From Chryseobacterium aquifrigidense (lineage in GTDB: Bacteria; Bacteroidota; Bacteroidia; Flavobacteriales; Weeksellaceae), in NCBI RefSeq assembly GCF_006716485.1, contig NZ_VFPD01000001.1, positions 210,760 through 274,759 on the forward strand: a stretch of DNA of 64,000 bases, written 5' to 3'. Shown here piece after piece: positions 19,457-26,488 of the stretch. The position numbers and the translations under genes are program-made. The notes beneath the pieces are model-generated. The model was not told where the DNA came from. It saw only the letters and a list, made by a program, of their open reading frames with translations, and did not search any database. Every line of letters starts with the position of its first letter. Within the stretch, counting starts at the first letter, position 1.

Positions 19457-20875
19457 ATGGAATCAATATCGGTTTTTGAAATTATTAAAGTAGGAATAGG
19501 CCCATCCAGTTCACATACAATGGGACCTTGGAATGCAGCAGCAGCATTTATCAGGATTATAAAAAGAGAAAGATCAATAGAAGAAGTTAAAGAGGTTTTT
19601 CTTGAATTTTTTGGCTCACTCGCAAAAACGGGGATTGGGCACGGAACTGATATTGCAGGAATGCTTGGATTGAATGGAGAAGATTTTAAAACCATCAATA
19701 CTTCAAAAATTGATGAAAAGATAGATTACATCAAGAGTACTCAAACCATTAACCTTGGTGGTGAAAAGGTAATTCCGTTTATCTACGGACATCATTTGAT
19801 TTTAAACATGAAAAAGAGCCTTGATTTTCATCCGAACGGAATGATCTTCAGAGCTGTTTTTGAAGACGAAACTGAACTTGTGCAGGACTTTTATTCTGTA
19901 GGAGGCGGTTTCATTGCCAGCCAGGAAAAAAACTCTATCCAAAAGCAGTGTGTACGTACATTGTATCCTTGTCATAAGGCTTCGGATATTGCAAAATATT
20001 GTGAAAAACTGGGATTTGATAAGATTTCAGATCTGATTTTTATGAATGAAGAAAGCTGGAGAACTCAGGAAGAAACGAGACAGGAGGCGCTTTATATCTG
20101 GCAGCAGATCAAAGAATGTATTTACAAAGGGGTCAATAAAGAAGGAATTCTTCCGGGCGGACTGAATGTTTCCCGAAGAGCCGCAGGAATCAACAGAAAA
20201 CTGTTAGGAGATAAGATCTATAAAAATAAAGACGAATGGTTCCAGCAGGTAGTAGACGCTGAAGAGAACTTTACGAATATCAACAAATGGATTGCCTGTT
20301 TTGCACTGGCAGTGAATGAAGAGAATGCAAGTTTCGGAAGAATTATTACCGCACCTACCAATGGCGCAAGTGGAGTAATTCCGGCTGTATTGATGTATGC
20401 GCAGGCATTTACACCATTTACCAATGAGGATGATATTGTACGATTCTTACTTGTAGCAGGAGAAATCGGAACATTATTCAAGAAAAATGCAACCATTTCT
20501 GCAGCGATGGGTGGATGCCAGGCAGAAATCGGAGTCTCTTCCGCAATGGCAGCTGCCGGACTTACAGAAATATTAGGAGGAAGTGTAGGACAGGTATTGA
20601 TGGCGGCAGAAATTGCAATGGAACATCATCTGGGATTAACCTGTGACCCAATTAAAGGGCTGGTACAGATTCCGTGTATTGAAAGAAATACTATGGGTGC
20701 AATGAAGGCCATTACGGCAGCCAATATTGCACTGGAAAGCGATCCTACGAAAGCAAAAGTAACATTAGATGAGGTGATTCTGACGATGTGGGAAACTGCC
20801 CAGTCGATGAGTGACCGTTTTAAAGAAACTTCTGAGGGCGGACTTGCGATTGCAGTTAACGTTCCGGAATGTTAA
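19457..20875 (+). CDS. sdaA: L-serine ammonia-lyase, single chain, iron-sulfur type
   Basis: Converts L-serine to pyruvate and ammonia using a [4Fe-4S] cluster. The 472 residues combine the beta domain (IGPSSSHTMGPWNAAAAF at the N-terminus) and the catalytic alpha domain in one chain. Alpha-domain blocks are GGLNVSRRAAGI, IITAPTNGASGVIPAVLMYA, GGCQAEIGVSSAMAAAG and LTCDPIKGLVQIPCIERN; the cysteines in GGCQAE and LTCDP, with one more, are the expected cluster ligands. Following the ammonium transporter it joins a nitrogen theme, but each gene has its own promoter and terminator. Confidence 0.95.
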   Translation: MESISVFEIIKVGIGPSSSHTMGPWNAAAAFIRIIKRERSIEEVKEVFLEFFGSLAKTGIGHGTDIAGMLGLNGEDFKTINTSKIDEKIDYIKSTQTINLGGEKVIPFIYGHHLILNMKKSLDFHPNGMIFRAVFEDETELVQDFYSVGGGFIASQEKNSIQKQCVRTLYPCHKASDIAKYCEKLGFDKISDLIFMNEESWRTQEETRQEALYIWQQIKECIYKGVNKEGILPGGLNVSRRAAGINRKLLGDKIYKNKDEWFQQVVDAEENFTNINKWIACFALAVNEENASFGRIITAPTNGASGVIPAVLMYAQAFTPFTNEDDIVRFLLVAGEIGTLFKKNATISAAMGGCQAEIGVSSAMAAAGLTEILGGSVGQVLMAAEIAMEHHLGLTCDPIKGLVQIPCIERNTMGAMKAITAANIALESDPTKAKVTLDEVILTMWETAQSMSDRFKETSEGGLAIAVNVPEC

Positions 20876-20900
20876 TATAAATAACACTATTTTAAAAATA

Positions 20901-20935
20901 AAATCCTTAGCCATTACTGACTAAGGGTTTCTTAA
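20901..20935 (+). terminator. Terminator after sdaA
   Basis: AAATCCTTAG pairs with CTAAGGGTTT (one G-T pair) around a 10-nt loop. The T run is short; it could act on both strands between sdaA and tyrA. Confidence 0.6.
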
Positions 20936-20984
20936 TAAAATAAAAGTAAAAACCGTCGGGCTTTTAGTATTGTGTAAAGGATCT

Positions 20985-21827
20985 TTATCTTAAAATTCCT
21001 CTGATTCTGTTGGCGTTGGAAATCAACTCTTGAAGGTATTCATAGTTTTCTTTTTCCAGAGCGGATTTAAATTTTCTGAGCTGAGTGATATGTTCGTTCA
21101 GAACATCCAGTACATTTTCTTTGTTCTGTTTAAAAATGGGAACCCACATTTCCGGATGCGATTTGGCAAGACGTACGGTACTTGAAAAACCGGAACTGGC
21201 AAGCTGGAAAATCGTTTCTTCTTCACGTTCTTTTTCCAGTACGGTATTAGCAAGGGCGTAAGAGGTAATATGGGAGATATGAGAGATGTAAGCGGTGTGA
21301 ACATCATGATCTTCTGCATTCATGTAAATCATGTGCATATCCAAGGCATTGACTACCTTTTCAACGGTAGCCAGAGCATCATCAGCCGATTCTTCTTTGT
21401 TGCATATCACACCTGCTTTTCCGGAGAAACTTTCAGCAATAGCGGATTTCGGACCATTGTTTTCCGTTCCCCACATCGGGTGAAAGGCTACAAACCTTGA
21501 TCTTTTCGGGTGGTTTTTTACCGCATGTACAATGCCTGCTTTGGTGGAACCTGCATCCATTACAGTCTGCTGATCAGATACAAGATCCAAAACAGAAGGT
21601 AACATTTTCCTGGCAGCATCTACAGGGATAGCAAGAACAATCAGATCCGAATTTTTAATTCCATGCTCAAGATCTACTCCGGCATCGATGATCTTAAGAT
21701 CCAATGCGTCACTAATATGCTGTGTATTGTTATCGATTCCATAGATGAAGCTGGCCAGGTTTTTCTCTTTTAATTTCAAAGCCATCGAACCTCCGATTAA
21801 TCCCACTCCAATAATACTTATTTTCAT
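20985..21827 (-). CDS. tyrA: Prephenate dehydrogenase
   Basis: Oxidatively decarboxylates prephenate to 4-hydroxyphenylpyruvate, the committed step to tyrosine. The 280-residue protein starts with a Rossmann NAD(P)-binding motif ISIIGVGLIGGSMALKLKE. AFHPMWGTENNGPKSA holds the catalytic His region, and HDVHTAYISHISHITSYALA further on is typical of this family. No C-terminal ACT domain is present, so feedback control on the enzyme is less likely; instead the gene lies behind a Tyr/Phe-coding transcription attenuator (21848-21966). It appears monocistronic in this window. Confidence 0.92.
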   Translation of the reverse strand: MKISIIGVGLIGGSMALKLKEKNLASFIYGIDNNTQHISDALDLKIIDAGVDLEHGIKNSDLIVLAIPVDAARKMLPSVLDLVSDQQTVMDAGSTKAGIVHAVKNHPKRSRFVAFHPMWGTENNGPKSAIAESFSGKAGVICNKEESADDALATVEKVVNALDMHMIYMNAEDHDVHTAYISHISHITSYALANTVLEKEREEETIFQLASSGFSSTVRLAKSHPEMWVPIFKQNKENVLDVLNEHITQLRKFKSALEKENYEYLQELISNANRIRGILR

Positions 21828-21847
21828 CTTTTTACATTTTTTTAAAT

Positions 21848-21877
21848 AAAAAAACCTCGTCCCTAGGACGAGGTTTT
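21848..21877 (-). terminator. Attenuator terminator in the tyrA leader
   Basis: On the minus strand AAAACCTCGTCC, a 3-nt loop, and GGACGAGGTTTT form a perfect 12-bp stem followed by a T7 run, 20 bp before the tyrA start. An upstream GGGAUAGG (21897-21904) can pair with CCTCGTCC of the 5' arm with one bulge, giving an exclusive antiterminator that overlaps the leader stop codon. Confidence 0.88.
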
Positions 21878-21897
21878 AAATTATATTCATAAGAATC

Positions 21898-21954
21898 CTA
21901 TCCCAGAGCTGAGGTAAAAATTCTATAATAATATGTTCCGTTGTTAAAAATCAC
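21898..21954 (-). CDS. tyrA leader peptide (18 residues, YYY)
   Basis: A GTG-started frame encodes MIFNNGTYYYRIFTSALG and stops at TAG. Three consecutive TAT Tyr codons and two Phe codons precede the antiterminator segment. The GTG lies 4 nt after the -7 box TACCTTTG, so the transcript probably starts at or next to the start codon (leaderless). Scarce charged tRNA-Tyr would stall the ribosome on TAT TAT TAT, leave GGGAUAGG free, form the antiterminator and allow tyrA transcription. The ilv leader at 50467 has the same geometry. Too short for standard gene callers. Confidence 0.8.
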   Translation of the reverse strand: MIFNNGTYYYRIFTSALG

Positions 21955-21958
21955 AGAG

Positions 21959-21966
21959 CAAAGGTA
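21959..21966 (-). promoter_or_regulatory. -7 promoter element, tyrA leader
   Basis: TACCTTTG on the minus strand matches TAnnTTTG exactly; the leader GTG follows after CTCT. No clear -33 TTTG is visible. Confidence 0.65.
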
Positions 21967-22201
21967 TAAATATTTTTTTAATGAGACGAAATTTTCTTTT
22001 CTAAATTGTATAGGGATGGGATGAGTTGGCTTTTGATGATGTTTTTTAGGCTTCTACTATGACTTCTCCTTGTAATATTATTGTCTTTATTTCTCTCTTG
22101 TGAAGGACTTTTGTATGATATTAGTATAGTTATTAATAAGAGTAATCTATTCATATGCTAGAGTAATTACTTGAAATCTAATCTAATATCTGTAAATAAA
22201 G

Positions 22202-23446
22202 CTAATCTCCTTGAGGAGACAGTGAGGCTTCATCTTCTAACTGTCCATTTTCAACAACATTCTTTACAGGAGTTAATCCATAATAATTATTTTGTTCAAT
22301 AATCTTTAATATTTCTGGATGTGCACCTGTTATATTGTAGAACGAAGTTCCTGCCTTTTGCCAAGCACGACTACTATTTAAAGGTTTATATTTATAAAAT
22401 GCAGGACTTTCTATATTTGCTACATAAGCTATTATTTTTGCTTTTTCTTCAACACTGAATTTTTTAGACGGTGCTTCAGCAAAAATACCATCTTTGTCAT
22501 CTTTGAATAAATAATTTAGGTAATTGCTCAATGCATATATCAATCTGTCATCATTCTCATTGGTGTTGTTAAAAACATAGCTTAATAAACCCTCCTGAAT
22601 CTTTAATTTTCCTTGGCAATCTTTAGTGAAAAATATTTCACCTAGTTTTACTGCCTGCCAAAGTTGTCCTGATTCTGTATATGATTTGTATAGATCCTCT
22701 ATAACCTGCTTATTTATTTTTTCTTCTTTATCATATCCAAAAGTAGTAACCAATTGTTTTAAGAAGTTTTTATCATGTGCTAGTAACCATGCTAAATCAG
22801 ACTTACTATCATTAAATAGGTATTTATTGCGAGCTGCTATTTTATTTATATTTTCGAAACGTTTTTGTGTTAAATTTTTATCTTCATTCCATTTTGTAAT
22901 GCTTACCTCATTTTGGATTTTTTTAACATTGTCTTCAAAATTTTTAGATTCGGGAAATACTTTTGAATAATCTGTAATTTCAGGAATTGCAAATAATTCA
23001 GTGATAAATTTATTATTTTTAACTATATAATAAGATTTAGGAGTCATTTCATCATCTGAGTTTCTATTATAGGTAATTGACTTATTACAAAGATTATTGC
23101 CATCTAAATAAACATATTTAGTAGCCATATCATAATCAATCTTTCGGTTGAAAATATCAAATACTTTTTTAATAAACTCTTCTGTAGATGGAGACCTATA
23201 GCCTTTTTTGGATAATTCTGATTCTAATATAGGTATAGAGCAATCAAGATCAGTTTCGTTATAATTATAATTAGGATAATCTGTCTCACTTTTTTCTGCT
23301 GAGAAACCTGCCTGAAGTTGAGATTGAAGGCATTGAGGTGTTTCCATAGTTATATTTTTTGAATTATCAATTATTGTCTGTTCTTTCTTTTGACAAGAAG
23401 CAATAACCGAAAATGCTAAAATTGCTATAAATAATATACCCTTCAT
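22202..23446 (-). CDS. Lipoprotein, candidate immunity protein (414 residues)
   Basis: N-terminal signal with lipobox (FSVIASC, lipid-modified Cys about residue 18). The rest is hydrophilic, rich in Lys, Asn and Asp, with no motif that I recognise. It is the last of four lipoprotein genes following the putative peptidoglycan-hydrolase effector at 26489. Base composition is strongly AT-rich, like the other lipoproteins and unlike the core genes nearby. A periplasmic immunity or accessory role is inferred from position and localisation only. Confidence 0.65.
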   Translation of the reverse strand: MKGILFIAILAFSVIASCQKKEQTIIDNSKNITMETPQCLQSQLQAGFSAEKSETDYPNYNYNETDLDCSIPILESELSKKGYRSPSTEEFIKKVFDIFNRKIDYDMATKYVYLDGNNLCNKSITYNRNSDDEMTPKSYYIVKNNKFITELFAIPEITDYSKVFPESKNFEDNVKKIQNEVSITKWNEDKNLTQKRFENINKIAARNKYLFNDSKSDLAWLLAHDKNFLKQLVTTFGYDKEEKINKQVIEDLYKSYTESGQLWQAVKLGEIFFTKDCQGKLKIQEGLLSYVFNNTNENDDRLIYALSNYLNYLFKDDKDGIFAEAPSKKFSVEEKAKIIAYVANIESPAFYKYKPLNSSRAWQKAGTSFYNITGAHPEILKIIEQNNYYGLTPVKNVVENGQLEDEASLSPQGD

Positions 23447-23551
23447 TAATTCAAAGTTTTTACATTCAGTGATTTTATGGTCTCTAATTTATAATAAATT
23501 GAAGTGAGCATTCCTAGAAAATCTATCAGATATTCTATACTTATGAATGGC

Positions 23552-24292
23552 TTATTTTATTAAGTCAATTATTTTATTATTAATCATTTTATTATAATCT
23601 CCTTCAAAAAGTCCATTTGTATACTTTTTGTAATATTCTATTTTTGATATTGAAAATTCAAAGTAGGATTTCTCTTCCTTCTCATAATATTTTCCATCTA
23701 AATAATTAGGATAATTTTGGTAATCATTATCATTTTTAATAATATACTTACTTGGTATTTCAACAAGAATATTATCTCCTGTTTCATAGATTTTTAAGAT
23801 ACCAGAATAATTAATATCAGATTCTTCATAATCTGGTTTCCAATATAATACCCTTTGTCCCAACGGGTATGAAACTTTATTTTTATACAGATATAATTTC
23901 CACCCAAAATGGTTTTCACCATTTATAGGAAAGAAGATGATATAGTTTTTAGAGGTATTTGAAAAATATACAATAGGAGAAGAGGTTTCTAGATCTTCAT
24001 TATTGATTTTCCTAATTATAGCCTTCTCTATGTCATCAAAAACAAAAGTTATAAGTTCATATCTGTTTTGATCACTTCCTTCAATAAGGGGATTTGAGAC
24101 AATGAAGTTTTTACAGTTTAATGTATAACTTGTTGATTCTGTACTTTCTTCGTCACAATTGATTTTAGTTAATTGAAGTAGGTTTTTAGTGTTATCTGAC
24201 TTGCTTGAAACTTCAGATGTTGATGTTTCTCTTGGCTTGTCTGAACATGCAACAAGTATGAGTACAAATACCATTAAAAAGGGTTTCATCAT
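23552..24292 (-). CDS. Lipoprotein, candidate immunity protein (246 residues)
   Basis: Begins MMKPFLMVFVLILVACSDKP, a compact lipoprotein signal with Cys at residue 16. The mature part alternates charged loops and aromatic beta strands (for example NHFGWKLYLYKNKV) and has no known domain. It starts 13 bp after the SH3-containing lipoprotein gene and is probably cotranscribed with it. Function unknown; immunity is inferred from the effector-lipoprotein layout. Confidence 0.6.
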   Translation of the reverse strand: MMKPFLMVFVLILVACSDKPRETSTSEVSSKSDNTKNLLQLTKINCDEESTESTSYTLNCKNFIVSNPLIEGSDQNRYELITFVFDDIEKAIIRKINNEDLETSSPIVYFSNTSKNYIIFFPINGENHFGWKLYLYKNKVSYPLGQRVLYWKPDYEESDINYSGILKIYETGDNILVEIPSKYIIKNDNDYQNYPNYLDGKYYEKEEKSYFEFSISKIEYYKKYTNGLFEGDYNKMINNKIIDLIK

Positions 24293-24305
24293 TTGATTAA
24301 GTTAT

Positions 24306-25442
24306 TTATTCAGATTTTATCCTGCTTTTATGGACATATCCTTTTTTACCTTCTTTAGAAACCACTAACCACCAATCTCCGTTTTGGTTTAAAACTTCAA
24401 CTTGTTCACCGGTGTTGATCTTTTGTAAGATTTGGGAAGAAGAGTTTTTCTCCTTCCTTAGATTGGTAAAACCATCACTATCCTGAATGATAAAATTGGT
24501 ATTGCTTTCTTTTTGATAAATATATTTCACATAGTCTTTTAAAGTAGGTAAATCATAAAATTTATTTTTTTCCAGATTTGATATATATATTGGATTTTTA
24601 TTTAAATAGCTTTCAATATTACCTTGTATTCCAACTCTTAATTCTCTTTCAAATAAGTAAGATATTGTTTTTTCAGGTTCAAAATATTCTTTTGGAGATG
24701 ATGATATTTTATTTATTATATCACCTATTCTTAAATAACCATTACCTTCTTTAGCATAAGAAAAGTCTTCAACTTTACCTTTATAAATAATAGTTTCTAT
24801 GTCGTCAAATATTTGTTTTTTTAATTTTTTATAGCCGTCAGAATCTACAAAAATTAACTGCTCCATATCGGAAAGGCTATTAAAATCGAATTTTTTAAAT
24901 ACTGATTCTACAAGCTTTTTATCCCTATTGTATCCATAGTAAACAACTAAATCGTATAAAAGATTTAAATTGTTTGTTTGCAACCAAACATATGATACAG
25001 GAGTATTATAAAATACGTAAGAATTAAAATGATATAACAAGTCAGGATTTATAAACTCTGGTTCGGCAGCACCAGCGTCCTGAATGAAAATAAATTTATT
25101 TTCTTTAATAGCTACCTCTGGAAACATTGCCGTACGTAAAGCAATTATGGAATTTTTATAATCTTTTAAATTGAAAGAAAATACATCCAAAATTTTTTGA
25201 TTAAAGGTATTTTCATCCGGAAATTGAAATTTTCTTTGCTCTAATACTTTTTTCGCTTTGTTGATAAATTCAGGAGACAGGTCATCATAGTTTGATTTTG
25301 TGCCGTCTCCTTCATCTGTAATGTTATAAGGTGCGTCTTTTAATGAAATTATATCTTTAATATTACGCAATTGAAGTTTACTTTCTTGTCTGGTGCAAGA
25401 AAGTAGAAATGAATACAAAAGAGCTAAAGAAATATTTTTCAT
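24306..25442 (-). CDS. Lipoprotein with C-terminal bacterial SH3 domain
   Basis: 378 residues. The signal peptide ends LLYSFLLSC (Cys about residue 16). The central part (about 30-310) is helical, of unknown family. The last 60 residues form a bacterial SH3 domain: GFTNLRKEKNSSSQILQKI, then GEQVEVLNQNGDWWLVVS and KKGYVHKSRI. Such domains often bind peptidoglycan or its peptides, fitting a periplasmic protein that meets a cell-wall hydrolase. The gene belongs to the AT-rich lipoprotein run downstream of the effector. Confidence 0.75.
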   Translation of the reverse strand: MKNISLALLYSFLLSCTRQESKLQLRNIKDIISLKDAPYNITDEGDGTKSNYDDLSPEFINKAKKVLEQRKFQFPDENTFNQKILDVFSFNLKDYKNSIIALRTAMFPEVAIKENKFIFIQDAGAAEPEFINPDLLYHFNSYVFYNTPVSYVWLQTNNLNLLYDLVVYYGYNRDKKLVESVFKKFDFNSLSDMEQLIFVDSDGYKKLKKQIFDDIETIIYKGKVEDFSYAKEGNGYLRIGDIINKISSSPKEYFEPEKTISYLFERELRVGIQGNIESYLNKNPIYISNLEKNKFYDLPTLKDYVKYIYQKESNTNFIIQDSDGFTNLRKEKNSSSQILQKINTGEQVEVLNQNGDWWLVVSKEGKKGYVHKSRIKSE

Positions 25443-25568
25443 TATTTGTGTTTATTTTAGAATCCAGCAATAGGAGTTTTCGGCCTTATTAGAATCCCAG
25501 AAATTCTAGATGGCCTAAATTGTAATAATTATTTTTTAAATCCATCTTTTTTGATCTTTAAACTATAT

Positions 25569-26483
25569 TTATTGCATCATTATCCACTCACTATTAGTAG
25601 ATTCGCCTCCTATTCCCTTTATATAAAATTGATTTTTGTCGTGTTTAATTATAAATTTTGGATCAATACTTACACAATTTAATTGATCACCACTATAATA
25701 GACTTCTAGGTGATTGTCTTGTTCGATACCTATATATTTACCTTCACACAGGTTGGACTCTTTATATGTGTTTAAGGATAACAATATATTATTTTTTTTA
25801 ATGTCAAATTTATATGAAATAGAAGCCATACCTGTTGTTGTAGCTTCTGTTTCTACTGAAGTAGAATGAATACCATCGTAAATTGATGAATTGTTTTTGA
25901 GATTTTTAAAGAGCTCTTTCTGAATAAGACTGGTTTCAAAAGCTAAAATATCTTCTGGAATTTTTGAAGTTTCTATTTCTCCTATTTGTTTCCATTTTCT
26001 ATCTTCATATAAATAAAATGTTGTTTTTGCATTTTGTTTTGGTTCAAATTCTCCAGCTTCCCCTCCAGTATAAGTAATGAATTTATTAGGTAGATATGAG
26101 GCAACTACATAATAATCATTTTCTTTAATAAGATTTTTTATCGCTTTTGAATTTTGGGCATCATTTTCAGGGTTAGTAGATTTTGAATAATAACCTTTCA
26201 AATTACTAGGATTCCAAAAATATTGAGTTTCATCCGTTTTTCCAATAAAGTCTACGCTGAAAATACCTATTTTTTTATCTGAATAGGTATATGTTGGATA
26301 AGGATTGGAGATGTCTGGAATGAAAAAACCAGTTTCTTGGTATTTTACATCTAGAAAATTGATAGTGTTATCATCTTGGACTGTAATTTTAGTAGTTTTA
26401 GAATTTTGACTTTTATTTTTTTCTTGTCCATTACAACTTTGTAAAGTGATAATTGCAATGATTATAAAAAATATTTTATTCAT
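25569..26483 (-). CDS. Lipoprotein directly after the effector, prime immunity candidate
   Basis: 304 residues starting MNKIFFIIIAIITLQSCNGQ, with the lipid-modified Cys at about residue 17. It starts 5 bp downstream of the 839-residue effector gene, so the two are cotranscribed and probably translationally linked. The mature region is beta-rich without a motif that I know. By the standard effector-immunity gene order, and because its predicted site (periplasmic face of an envelope membrane) is where a peptidoglycan hydrolase would act, it is the most likely cognate immunity protein. This is inference. Confidence 0.65.
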   Translation of the reverse strand: MNKIFFIIIAIITLQSCNGQEKNKSQNSKTTKITVQDDNTINFLDVKYQETGFFIPDISNPYPTYTYSDKKIGIFSVDFIGKTDETQYFWNPSNLKGYYSKSTNPENDAQNSKAIKNLIKENDYYVVASYLPNKFITYTGGEAGEFEPKQNAKTTFYLYEDRKWKQIGEIETSKIPEDILAFETSLIQKELFKNLKNNSSIYDGIHSTSVETEATTTGMASISYKFDIKKNNILLSLNTYKESNLCEGKYIGIEQDNHLEVYYSGDQLNCVSIDPKFIIKHDKNQFYIKGIGGESTNSEWIMMQ

Positions 26484-26488
26484 GTTTA

